In this document: positions 43,104 to 53,065 of the stretch, piece by piece
Layout: every line of letters begins with the position of its first letter
Position numbering within the stretch: position 1 is the first letter of the stretch
Origin: Gordius sp. MW1
Lineage: Eukaryota; Nematomorpha; Gordioida; Gordea; Gordiidae
Length of the DNA stretch: 64,000 nt
Direction: 5' to 3'
Assembly: GCA_964036665.1 (NCBI GenBank)
Contig: OZ038531.1
Coordinates: 6,634,168 to 6,698,167, forward strand
The notes under the pieces: model-generated
What the model saw: the letters and a program-made list of their open reading frames with translations, nothing else
Told to the model about the DNA's origin: nothing
The model's database searches: none
Translations under genes and position numbers: made by a program

Positions 43104-43700
43104 ATGGACATTATCGCATCATGGTGCCGGTTCAGGGTGGAAGTGATTGATCCGCTTTACGCCCCGACGGACCTTTTCGTATGGTTCGTGGTGGGCCGAG
43201 ACGGTATCCCTCATATGGTGAGCTTCCACGAACGAAGATATTCCCAGGGCGGTGCCCCGCAGCCCGAGAGTAGAGAACGAGGTGGTAGAATCAGTCGAGG
43301 AGGACGCGCTGGGGGCAGCGGTACCTCGACTGCTGGGGTTCGGAGGGATCCCAGAGAAGTCCTTCCGCCGGTTCGCCCGGTCCGAGGGGGCACGGTGGAT
43401 GCCCGGCGGCGGCGCAGGGCTGCCCGAAGGTGGTGTAGTTTGTGCCTACGCCGGCATCGGAGGGCCGCGTGTGGAGGCAAAACGGTAACACCGCCGGGGG
43501 CGCCTAGTGTCTCGTCGATAGGGTCTGTAAACGCCGGCGTGGGTGAGGCTGCCGTCAGTGTAGCGATGCACCTTGACCCACCCGAGGTCGTGAATACGGA
43601 CGCGGTACTGGCGCCGATGGCGACGGTAACGCTGTTAGAATACGATCTAGCGGTTCGAGAATCAAAGCAAGGGGGTCAGCCAGACGGCAATAATGGGTAG
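43104..43700 (+). CDS. Gypsy-2 terminal ORF, Arg/Gly/Pro-rich, unassigned
   Basis: 198 codons from pol end to just before the LTR. A hydrophobic, conserved start (VEVIDPLYAPTDLF..VVGRDGIPHMVSFHERRYSQG) is followed by RGGRISRGGRAGGSG and an Arg-rich stretch, then an acidic/hydrophobic tail. The inverted partner at 44877-45599 preserves the frame and differs in the Arg-rich stretch (short indels) and a few residues, which suggests coding constraint or very recent duplication. I do not recognise the family. Confidence 0.5.
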   Translation: MDIIASWCRFRVEVIDPLYAPTDLFVWFVVGRDGIPHMVSFHERRYSQGGAPQPESRERGGRISRGGRAGGSGTSTAGVRRDPREVLPPVRPVRGGTVDARRRRRAARRWCSLCLRRHRRAACGGKTVTPPGAPSVSSIGSVNAGVGEAAVSVAMHLDPPEVVNTDAVLAPMATVTLLEYDLAVRESKQGGQPDGNNG

Positions 43701-43816
43701 CAAGTGCGGACCCAGTGACGTCTATTTGGGGAGGCCGTTCCCGTACCTGACGGCCCGCTACATTTTTTTTTGACTCCCCGCTCCCGTCCTCTTAGGGGTC
43801 TTTCTTAAAGGGGATG

Positions 43817-44250
43817 GTGTGGTAATCGCCGTACGTCTATCTATTCAGTTACTGGTGCGCGTTACACGTCAATCACGTCAAGTCATGTATTGGTGCGCGT
43901 TACACGTCAATCACGTCAAGTCATGTACTGGTGCGCGTTACACGTCAATCACGTCAGATCATTTACTGGTGCGCGTTATACGTCAATGGGGGAGTTATCA
44001 ATATTGTTGTTTTGAAGTTGTGGTGTGTTGTGTTGGTGTGGAGAAACACGATATATAAAAGCTGAAGACAACACACTCAGATACACTTATCACTTATCCA
44101 TTTTGATCTCATTATATATAACTCTCTCCCACTCGTCAACGTACTTACACCCTCTCCTCATTTTTGCACCAATTTAAACGTAGCCATTTTCGCATTTAAT
44201 ACTTCCATAACTTTTGTCATTTAATTGTAAATTATTTCGTGTAAACTTTC
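43817..44250 (+). repeat. Gypsy-2 LTR (left arm)
   Basis: Starts TGTGGTAATCGCC after the purine tract AAAGGGGATGG. Contains a four-unit 38-bp repeat (43852-43990), ATATATAAAAGC as TATA-like box (44050-44061) and a following ACACACTCAGAT start region. The 3' edge is set only by the end of inverted homology near 44250. Confidence 0.75.
43852..43990 (+). promoter_or_regulatory. Upstream repeat cluster with TGACGT half-sites in the LTR
   Basis: Units of 38 bp: TGGTGCGCGTTACACGTCAA then TCACGTCAAGTCATGTA, in three full copies and one partial. On the opposite strand each full copy has two TGACGTG motifs, the half-site of CREB/ATF-type factors. The cluster lies about 60-200 bp upstream of the TATA-like box. 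It is conserved in the inverted LTR (44590-44725). Confidence 0.55.
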
Positions 44251-44324
44251 TGTTATCCTTGGAAATTATGTAAGCACTGATTACTTACAATTTAATGATC
44301 TATAAAAACATATTCGTATATTAC

Positions 44325-44760
44325 ACAGAAAGTTTACACGAAATAATTTACAATTAAATGACAAAAGTTATGAAAGTATCAAATGCGAAAATGGCTACGT
44401 TTAAATTGGTGCAAAAATGAGGAGAGGGTTTAAGTACGTTGACGAGTGGGAGAGAGTTATATATAATGAGATCAAAATGGATAAGTGATAAGTGTATCTG
44501 AGTGTGTTGTCTTCAGCTTTTATATATCGTGTTTCTCCACACCAACACAACACACCACAACTTCAAAACAACAATATTGATAACTCCCCCATTGACGTAT
44601 AACGCGCACCAGTAAATGATCTGACGTGATTGACGTGTAACGCGCACCAGTACATGACTTGACGTGATTGACGTGTAACGCGCACCAATACATGACTTGA
44701 CGTGATTGACGTGTAACGCGCACCAGTAACTGAATAGATAGACGTACGGCGATTACCACA
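44325..44760 (-). repeat. Gypsy-2 LTR (right arm, inverted)
   Basis: Near-identical inverted copy of 43817-44250; the two LTRs face each other across the 75-bp spacer (44251-44324). Confidence 0.8.
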
Positions 44761-44876
44761 CCATCCCCTTTAAGAAAGACCCCAAAGAGGACGGGAGCGG
44801 GGAGTCAAAAAAAAATGTAGCGGGCCGTCAGGTACGGGAACGGCCTCCCCGATAGACGTCACTGGGTCCGCACTTG

Positions 44877-45599
44877 CTACCCATTATTGCCGTCTGGCTG
44901 ACCCCCTTGCTTTGATTCTCGAACCGCTAGATCGTATTCTAACAGCGTTACCGTCGCCATCGGCGCCAGTACCGCGTCCGTATTCACGACCTCGGGTGGG
45001 TCAAGGTGCATCGCTACACTGACAGCAGCCTCACCCACGCCGGCGTTTACAGACCCTATCGACGAGACACTAGGCGCCCTCGGCGGTGTTACCGTTGTGC
45101 CTCCACACGCGGCCCTCCGATGCCGGCGTAGGCACAAACTACACCACCTTCGGGCAGCCCTGCGTCGCTCTCCGTGCGCCGCCGCCGGGGCAATCACCGT
45201 GCCCCCTCGGACCGGGCGAACCGGCGGAAGGACTTCTCTGGGATCCCTCCGAACCCCAGCAGTCGAGGTACCGCTGCCCCCAGCGCGTCCTCCTCGACTG
45301 ATTCTACCACCTCGTTCTCTACTCCCGGGCTGCGGGGCACCGCCCTGGGAATATCTTCGTTCGTGGAAGCTCACCATATGAGGGATACCGTCTCGGCCCA
45401 CCACGAACGATACGAAAAGGTCCGTCGGGGCGTAAAGCGGATCAATCACTTCCACTTCCACCCCCGGCACCATGATGCGATAATGTCCATCTAATGCACA
45501 ATAATAAATATACATATTATCGCATATCAAAGATAACCCATTAACATCGCAACCGTAATTGCTCCTCGTGTCTAACCGTGCGGTTATTAGAGCATGCAA
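44877..45599 (-). CDS. Inverted copy of the gypsy-2 terminal ORF
   Basis: 240 codons, the last 200 matching 43104-43700. Here the frame is longer at the start because sequence equal to the integrase tail (RSNYGCDVNG..) is read through in another frame. The Arg-rich stretch is IAPAAAHGERRRAARRW rather than DARRRRRAARRW. It is cut at 45599, where the foldback element begins. Confidence 0.5.
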   Translation of the reverse strand: MHALITARLDTRSNYGCDVNGLSLICDNMYIYYCALDGHYRIMVPGVEVEVIDPLYAPTDLFVSFVVGRDGIPHMVSFHERRYSQGGAPQPGSRERGGRISRGGRAGGSGTSTAGVRRDPREVLPPVRPVRGGTVIAPAAAHGERRRAARRWCSLCLRRHRRAACGGTTVTPPRAPSVSSIGSVNAGVGEAAVSVAMHLDPPEVVNTDAVLAPMATVTLLEYDLAVRESKQGGQPDGNNG

Positions 45600-46794
45600 C
45601 TTACTCCCTCCCTGACCATTTACATGCCTTCGCTACTCTTACATTATTGTTTGCCCTTTTTATAATTTGCTGGTTATGGTCAGAAATTTGTCGATTTTTT
45701 TTCCAAATTTTTTGATAAAAAGTGGCCGAAATTTTTATTGCGTATTTTGAAACTTTTATTTTTTTAAGTAAGATTGTAATTTTTTTAAAAATTTGGTGGT
45801 TTTTCTCAGAAATTTGTCGATTTTTTTGCCACATTTTTTGATAAAAAAACCTGGTCGAAATTTTGAAAATATTGCGTGAAATTTTGTATAAAAAACTGTC
45901 ATGTAAATTTAATTACAAAATTGGTATGAAGTTTGTATGAAATATTTTAAAGGTTTTAAAAAAAATAGATATTCAAATTAGTATATATGTAAAAAAATTT
46001 GATAAAATGTCATTCTATATTCTATACTTGCAACTAAGTTTTTTGCTTTTTTTTAAATTGTTGATCCCTTAAAAAATTTAGCAAAGAAAAATTTCTGAAA
46101 AAACCACCAAATGTTTTAAAAAATTAAAATTTTAAACTTAAAAAATAGCAGTTTTTTTATTTAAAATCCCGCGCAATGATTTCAAAATTTCGGCCACTTT
46201 TTATCAAAAAGTTTGGCAAAAAAATCGACAAATTTCTGACCAAAACCAGCAAATTATAAAAAGGGCAAACAATAATGTAAGAGTAGTAGGGCTGCACCGA
46301 TATCGGTATCGGTACCGATATCACGATTTTTTAACGATATCGGTATCGGTTATTAATCGACCGATACCGATACTTGAAACTTTTTTTACGAATATTTTAT
46401 TAATTGCTATGCAATTTATGGGCTCGTTTTTTGTTGTCCGTCCGTCTGTTTGTCCGTCTGTCCGTCCGTCCATCCCTATCTATTTGCATTGGGTATATTA
46501 GGTTATCGATTTTTTAAATTAATGCGGGGAAGAGGTGCCCCACCCCTCATCTTTATCTCTTTCGCTGTGTTATTTTTTAAATTAATGCATAAGAGGTGCC
46601 CCACCCCTCATCTCTATCTCCCTCGGTGTGTTATATATAAGATTTGTTAAATTATCTATTATATAATAAACATAAATAAAAGTTGTTTACTTTTAATTGC
46701 TATGCAATTTAACTAGTTTTTGGGTTAGAATCCCGGAGTTTTTTGACTCTTATGATTGTTCTTGTTACTATCATTGATAATAAGACTTTTTGGC

Positions 46795-47425
46795 CGTCCG
46801 TTGGCTGCTGACCAATGAATTAAATGACCATTGGCCAAAATGTGAATCCGAGTTTATTTTTTCGTTTTTTTTTGACTATTATGATTGTTCCTGTTACTAC
46901 CATTGCTATTATGACTTTTTGGCCGTCCGCTGGCTCCTGACCGATTGAAAAAATGACCATTGGCCAAAATGTGAATCGAAATTATTTTTTTCGTTTTATT
47001 TTGACTATTATGATTGTTCCTGTTCCTACCATTGCTATTATGACTTTTTGGCCGTCCGCTGGCTGCTGACCAATGGAATAAAATGACCATTGGCCAAAAT
47101 GTGATTCGAAAACTTTTTTTACGTTTTTTTTTTGACTATTATGAATTTATATCCACTTTTACCGTGTCCTGGCTGCTGACCAATGGAAAAAAATGACCAT
47201 TGGCCAAAATGTGATTCGAAAATTTTTTTTTCGTTTTTTTTACTCTTATGAATTTATATCCACTTTTACCGTGTGCTGGCTGCTGACCAATGGAAAAAAA
47301 TGACCATTGGCCAAAGTGAGCATCAAAATTTTTTTTTTCCGTTTTTTTGGCTATCATTGACTTATAGAGTATCTGTTGGTACTGACCAATAGAGAAAAAG
47401 TGACCATTGGCCAAGTTTTTGATTT
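46795..47425. repeat. Tandem array of about 105-130 bp with nested CCAATGG..CCATTGG palindrome
   Basis: Five to six units, each with GGCTGCTGACCAATGGA, AAAATGACCATTGGCCAAA, and TTTTTTCGTTTTTTTTGAC. GACCAATGG and CCATTGGCC form a small hairpin in every unit. The minus-strand frames here (46854-47090, 47139-47414) are periodic by-products. Confidence 0.85.
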
Positions 47426-47639
47426 TTTTAATTGTTCAAATTCAACAAAAAATTTCTCCCAACAATTCTGCAAATTCTTAACATTGTGTTGTTTTATAAT
47501 ATAATGTTTGTTAGACCCATAATCACTAAAGGCCAAAAAAACTAGTGTAATACGCAACTAGATGCAAACACTAAATCTAACCCTAACCCTTGCTTATATT
47601 ACATTTTGCCTTTATTACATTTTGCCTATAATGGAAAAT

Positions 47640-47840
47640 TTGTATAAATAATTAATTAATCAATAGGCATTTAATACCCCCCTATAGGCATTCTCGCCCC
47701 TTCCCACCTTTCTCGCCCATAAATTGCATAGCAAATATGATACATTTATACGAAGTACAGATGAGTCGTCCCCCCTTCCCTTCCCCTCTTCCCTTCCCTT
47801 CTCCCCCTTCCCACGAGGGCCGAAGGCCCGAGTTTTATTT
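47640..47840. repeat. Dispersed repeat shared with 63358-63530
   Basis: ATTTAATACCCCCCTA, CTCGCCCCTTCCCACC, ATTGCATAGCAAATATG and CCCACGAGGGCCGAAGGCCC occur here and in reverse complement at 63358-63530. The GAGGGCCGAAGGCCCGAG part is itself an inverted repeat. Confidence 0.8.
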
Positions 47841-48493
47841 GTTAGAGCTGTATATCTATATACTTTTTAAATTAAATTTTACTTAATTGCTGTTAAATCT
47901 AATTTATTTTTTCATTGATTCATTCATTCAAATTTCTACCACCACTTATTTATATTATTATGTAAGTTAGTTTATATTTAAAATTTATAATATAATGTAT
48001 TTATTTTTATATTATATATTGTATATACGATTTTTAATATATATATTATATAATATTTATCAACAAAGCATTTAAAATATTTTAAATTAGAATAACATTC
48101 TGTGTTGTGTATTATTAATTCAAATGGCCAGACTATTGAAAAATTACTATTTATGAAAAAAAACTTGGAATATTTTAAATAAAGCTTTATAAATATTAAC
48201 AGGTGTCATTTTTATAAGATGTAAAATATCGGTATCGGTATATTTATTTAAATATCGGTAGTATCGGTATCGGTATCGGTTAAAAATTTGATATCGGTGC
48301 AGCCCTAAAGAGTAGCGAAGGCATGTAAATGGTCAGGGAGGGAGTAAGCATGGAGTAAGTTTAAGTTGCATGCGAAGGAAGGAGAGAGAAAGGGCGTTCT
48401 TTTTTAAAAGCTCTGATTGATCACCCTCTTCTCTCCTACTAGTGTGCGGGAGGGGAGTTAAGATGTTCAAACAAATAGAGAAACGCTGTAAAA

Positions 48494-49000
48494 TCTAATA
48501 ATATGAAGTTATTACTAATTGCCAGTTTTATTATGAAGAATTTAATAGGCTTAAATATAAAATATGTTAGCAGAATACCTAAAAAGTTTATATTGGATGT
48601 TAGAGCGTAGATTATTGTAGCATAGGATTAAATACATTATATAAAATCTAATTGAAGTGTTAAGTTATTAACTGCTAATTTGAAGGATTTAATAGGTTTA
48701 AATACAAAGTGTATTAACAGAATACCTTAAGAGTTTTTTTAGATGTTATAGCTTAGAATATTGTAGTATAGAATTAAATACATTGTATAAAATCTAATAA
48801 AATTTTTAGTTATTATTAATTTTTATATGAAGGATTTAATAGGTTTAAATACAAAGTGTGTTAACAGAATACCTTAAGAGTTTATATAAGATGTTATGGT
48901 ATAGATTATTGTAGTATAGGATTAAACACATTATATAAAATGTAATTGAAGCTTTGAGTTATTAACTGCTAATTTAAAGGATTTAATAGGTTTAAATCTT
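48494..49000. repeat. Tandem array, about 146-bp unit
   Basis: About 3.4 units with AAGGATTTAATAGGTTTAAAT, GTTAACAGAATACCTTAAGAG, and GATTATTGTAGTATAGGATT; unit starts near 48494, 48645, 48788 and 48937. No gene. Confidence 0.85.
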
Positions 49001-49510
49001 AAGTTGACGATGAGAAATCTTAATTTAATATTTTGGTTTGAGTTGAGTAGACGAGAGGATTGATTCCTGATAATTTAACTTTTTAGTGAGTTGACTAGAG
49101 GATAAATTCTTAATGTAATTATAATTTTAGGTTAAATCGAGTTGACGAGAGGATACATTTAAAATTTAAGCTAAGTTGACGGTGGTTTGATTGATTACTT
49201 TTACTAAAATTCAAGTTTTTATGGGATTAATGGTATATTTAATTATAATTAAGTTGACGAGAGGCAAAACTTATAGTCGAAGCCGTCAGAAAAGTTAACA
49301 CATGGAATATTATCAAGTTTGCGATGGTATTTTGTAATTTAAGCTCAGTTGACGAGGGTTTGGTTGAATACTTTTAGTTGAAATATAAGTTTTATGTTAA
49401 GTTGACGGTGGAATCAGTGATATATTTGACTAAAATTGAGTTGACCAGAGGCAAAACTTATAGTCGGAGGCGTCAGAAAAGTTACCACAAGGAATATTTT
49501 CCATAATTGT
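49000..49510. repeat. Degenerate repeats with GAGTTGACGAGAGG motif
   Basis: The motif GTTGACGAGAGG/GTTGACGGTGG recurs at least eight times. A 185-bp unit (GAGGCAAAACTTATAGTCG ... CGTCAGAAAAGTTA) occurs at about 49260 and 49447. Related motifs (AGTTGACGAGAAAAT) recur at 56180-56275, beyond the MULE palindrome. Confidence 0.75.
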
Positions 49511-50989
49511 TTAGTGTTAAAACGCCATTTTAATGAGTTTTGCGCCAAAATTCTAATATGGCGGATGACCGAAAGTACGATTTAAAGCTTTCCAAGATGG
49601 TGGATAATTATGAATATCGTTTGTGTACGAACTTTAGTGGGTCTAAGGATGCCAAATTATTGTTTTACAACGTATATCCTAAAACAATTCACAAAAATAT
49701 ATGTAAATATATAGTGTGGATAAAAATGTACACAAAAGACTACGAGTTTTTGCATACAGTTTTAGCGGCTTTATTCGTGCCTATATTTTTGGCCGTGACT
49801 ATCGGAGGCCCAAAAGTTCCTAAAACTTAGTCCTCAACCTGCCCGACATTTTAAAGCAAAAATTAAGAGTTTTGGTCCACCTTTTGGTTTTATTAACTTT
49901 GAAAGTCGAAACTTTAAGGGTAAGGGAGATTGAAATGGCGATTTAGATATTTAAAATCGATATGTCAAAAAATTATTATAGTAGCATGAGGTTTGAACTA
50001 TAAATTAGAAAAAAATGGTTGAAAATGACTGAGGTTTGGATCTCGAAAACGGCTTCTAAAGCGCGCCAACTCGAAAATTGATTCAAACATTTCTAACAAA
50101 ATGGCGTATATTTTGGCCGAACCGGATAGATACCTCGACCCTGCTTTATTTGATGAACCTGACCTCGAGCAACATTTCTACGTATCGTTCGAATTTTTTT
50201 GACACGTATTCAAACCGGAAAAAAGCTTTTTACGACCAAAAATTCGACAATAATTACATTAGCTAAAAACATGGCCGACTTCCGGAACTCCAACTCGAAA
50301 TCTATTTTTAGGTTGGTCGAGACCTAGAGGATCCCGAAAAATATATTTTGGAAAGATAATACTCATCCTGGAAAGAAATAGGAGCCGAAAAACCGCAAAA
50401 ATTATTTTAACTTTATCGTTTGATTTTATCAATCTTTTTTTTTATTTTATCAATCTAGTTGTCTAAAAGGACCAAAATTCGGATAGTTACACGAGCCCAT
50501 TTTTTATTGACTATTGTAATTAATTCATGTTTCTTAAATAAAAATATCTACTTGTATTGAGACTTTTTAATAATTACATTTTGTCTAATGCTTTTAATTT
50601 ACAGTTATAAAAGCTTCTATATCGAATAATTTAAATATGAGCTAAATCTAGAAATCAGATTTTATATTTTAAAAAGGCATATAAAGTGCCAAAAACAAAT
50701 CTTAATGAAATCATATAACAAATATATTTATTGACATGCGGGTGGTGCGTCATGAGATTGTTAATACATATAATTCGATATTTTATCTAGATATTCCAAT
50801 AATTCGATATCATTATGGAGGTATAAATGCCGCAAGCGATTTATATTCGAATTTATATCATTATATTTTCTATTTATAGGAAAGACTTGCTTTCCTTGTT
50901 TGATATGGAACAAATCTATATCTCATTTAGATTGAACATGAATTAAAGAATGTATAAAATCATATATTATCGGATGAGCCTGGCCTACA

Positions 50990-51583
50990 AGAATTTTCAG
51001 GTAGTTGTGGTAGCCTTAAAGATGATTGTTTGTCCTAGGCCCGTCACTATCAACCCTCTTCCATATCGAATGATCAAAATTAGCAGAGGATCCGACCCAA
51101 GTTGATTCAACATACTTAAAAAACGTCTTCATATTATTGTTAGATAACACTATAGGATCTTTGCTAATGAGGTCAAAAACGGCCCTCATATCATTAATAC
51201 CCAAGAATGGAAGTGCTAATGTCCTTCTTACTAAAGTTCTGAAATATGGATCGCGGGCGTAAATAGGTCGAATCCTATCACTCCCAAGCCTCCTAAAAAT
51301 GGCTTGCGAATAATGGAAAAGGCAACCTAAATTAGATTAGTATTTTATAAAAGATAAATACCTTTAACGGTCTCACCAGGAAAGCATCGGCGTAAGGCTT
51401 GCATACTGGCAATTTCATAGTCTACTTGGACATAATCCGGGTTTAAAACCAAACCAAGTTCAGAACATATTTCCTTCAATTTGCTAAACAGCATAAAGTA
51501 GGTCGCATACGTTTTATTAGGCAATAATGCATATATCACAGGAAGCATGTGATTGCGATATAAAAAGTATGTATGGTATATAC
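50990..51583 (-). pseudogene. MULE transposase catalytic exons with a 35-nt intron
   Basis: On the minus strand, exon 51583-51362 reads IYHTYFLYRNHMLPVIYALL, then PNKTYATYFMLFSKLKEI.. and ends FPGETVK. Intron 51361-51327 (GTATTTATC...TACTAATCTAATTTAG, 35 nt) is removed to give GCLFHYSQAIFRRLG, a hallmark of MULE transposases (LPVVYALLP..T.; GC-x-FH-x-x-QA). The next part includes ..FRTLVRRTLALPFLGINDM and RTNNHL, then an in-frame TAA where the right-arm copy has Glu (NHLEGYHN..). The exon's upstream acceptor is TTTTTAG. So this copy keeps most of the DDE-region sequence but is truncated by a nonsense codon. Confidence 0.82.
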
Positions 51584-51719
51584 CTAAAAATTGGAGGTTT
51601 ATATTGTTATCATTAGTTTACTTGACTGAATAACGGGGGACATACATAGTACGTCCCATTGGAATATAAGTTCCCGGCCTATTAAGACCTCTTATTAACT
51701 TGCAAGAAATTGATTACAT

Positions 51720-52145
51720 ATTTAGGGTCTGCAATGGTAACCTAGATATACCTAATTGTGGTTATAAGAAGGTATGTATAGCAAAATTACTATGAGGAAT
51801 ATCTGAATAAGATAATGTTTGGATTAAATTAATTGCTATAGCAGTACTAGGAAGAATATCAGAATGTGCTGTTTGAATTGAATTAATTTCTATAGCAGTA
51901 GATGTAAGATAACCTAAATAAACTATATGGTATGTATAGCAAAATTACTATGAGGAATATCTGTATGTACACGTGTTAGATGGGATATCCCATTATCTGA
52001 ATGTGATGTTTGAATGGAATTAATTTCTATAGCAGTAGATGTACCTAAATAAACTTATCCCATTATCTGAATGTGATGTTTTAATGGAATTAATTTCTAT
52101 AGCAGTAGATGTAGGATAACCTAAAAAACTATATGGTATGTATAG
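51720..52145. repeat. Tandem and inverted repeats inside the MULE left arm
   Basis: Units with TGGTATGTATAGCAAAATTACTATGAGGAATATCTG and GAATTAATTTCTATAGCAGTAGATGTA recur three to four times. 51920-51997 is inverted relative to 52393-52462, giving a smaller hairpin whose loop holds the plus-strand FLYWCH segment. Confidence 0.75.
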
Positions 52146-52286
52146 CAAAATTATAACAAAATACAATGGGACAAAATACAAATAGCTTGAAACGGCTTCA
52201 AGATCTTGAAACCGTACGCGTCAATCATCGAAGCGACAAATTTCATTTTTGCACATTCCCACGCATTTTAAACAATGACATTAATA

Positions 52287-52422
52287 CATAAAGTTTATGA
52301 GTTTCAATATCATAAAACCAACCAAGGCAAAAAAGGTCAGATCTATCTTAAATGTCGCATTAAAAAATGTGGCGCACGTGGGATCTATAATAATGGGATT
52401 TTCCATCTAACACGTGCACACA
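52287..52422 (+). pseudogene. FLYWCH zinc-finger segment, plus strand
   Basis: Reads HKVYEFQYHKTNQGKKGQIY then LKCRIKKCGARG...FHLTRAH, the FLYWCH pattern (aromatic-rich start, I-Y-L-x-C, C-x-A-R-G, terminal H). It lies in the loop of a smaller inverted repeat within the left arm, opposite in strand to the main transposase, so a third FLYWCH copy has been inverted or acquired here. Confidence 0.7.
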
Positions 52423-52439
52423 GATATTCCTCATAGTAA

Positions 52440-52765
52440 TTTTGCTATACATACCATATAGTTTTTGTTATTGAAGATAATGGTCTATAAGAGACACTGG
52501 AACTTGGAGTCATATTTGTTATTGAAGATAATGGCGTATAAGAAGCACTGGAACTTGAAATAATAACTAAAGCAAATATGTACATAACTTAATCATTAAT
52601 TACTTGGAGTCATATTTGTTATTAAAGATAATGGTCTTGCAGAGACACTGGAACTTGAAATAAGAACTAAAGTAAAAATATACAAAACTTGATCATAAAT
52701 TACTTGGAGTCATATTTGTAATTGAGGTCAATGGTCTATGAGCTAAAGAAGTTCTAAAGTTATCA
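52440..52765. repeat. Tandem repeats with GAAGATAATGGTCT..GACACTGGAACTTG
   Basis: Three to four copies of a 60-130-bp unit (CTTGGAGTCATATTTGTTATT). The inverted partner array in the right arm is at about 55240-55690 (CAAGTTCCAGTCTGTCTGCTGG, ATAACAAATATATTACCAAG). Confidence 0.75.
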
Positions 52766-53065
52766 TAATTAAGCACTATAAAAGATTTTAAATGCATATA
52801 ATTAACAAGAAAATTCACCTCAAATATTTGAAGGATGATTTGAAGAGAATCTTACAATTGGACTTGTCACAGAGGCTATTATAGAGATTAAAAAAGACAC
52901 ATAATTTACTTTCATTGGAAGGAATGGAAGAAGTTAAGGTAGAACTTGTTATATTTACTATTAAATTTGGAATCGTAATTGCTTGTGTTATCCCTGCTAT
53001 AAAATAGAAATATAAAATAAAGGACTATAAAACATTATACTTTTATGTGTATGTGGTATATCTAA

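Larger units (their letters stand above)
46287..48307. mobile_element. Non-autonomous hAT element with TAGGGCTGCACCGAT ends
   Basis: Ends TAGGGCTGCACCGATATCGG and CCGATATC-type repeat ending GGTGCAGCCCTA, with subterminal CGGTATCGGTATCGG repeats. Exact 8-bp duplications AAGAGTAG flank it (46279-46286, 48308-48315), where it split the right arm of the foldback element. TAGGGCTGCAC is a known style of animal hAT terminus. Interior: GTCCGTCCGTC simple repeat, the CCAATGG tandem array and a dispersed repeat. No transposase frame. Confidence 0.92.
45600..48348. mobile_element. Foldback element (interrupted by a hAT element)
   Basis: Inverted ends CTTACTCCCTCCCTGACC (45600) and GGTCAGGGAGGGAGTAAG (48348), arms about 140 bp (CTGACCATTTACATGCC, GCCCTTTTTATAATTTGCTGG, AATTTGTCGATTTTTTT, AAAAAGTGGCCGAAATTTT). 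Without the hAT insertion the element is about 720 bp. It sits where the right palindrome arm departs from the left arm. The 77-codon frame at 45601-45834 is not a gene. Confidence 0.8.
41316..48490. repeat. 7.2-kb composite palindrome
   Basis: The outer arms 41316-41443 and 48356-48490 are inverted copies (TACAGCGTTTCTC... / ...GAGAAACGCTGTA). The inner arms, about 43000-44250 and 44325-45598, are near-identical inverted copies of a gypsy 3' end including LTR, with a spacer of about 75 bp. Two 79-codon frames in the LTR (43819-44058 +, 44520-44759 -) are identical in translation. The left arm has 1.55 kb of RNase H-integrase that the right arm lacks. The right arm has instead the foldback/hAT block 45600-48348. 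No target duplication is seen at the outer ends. Confidence 0.88.

Noticed and set aside
43211..43491. Minus-strand and shifted frames in the GC-rich gypsy-2 tail
   Set aside because: Shadow frames of the 43104-43700 ORF caused by high GC content; mirrored by similar shadows at 45086-45494.
49540..49830. 96-codon open frame
   Set aside because: No recognisable domain; part of it lies in sequence that recurs at 56.5 kb without keeping the frame.
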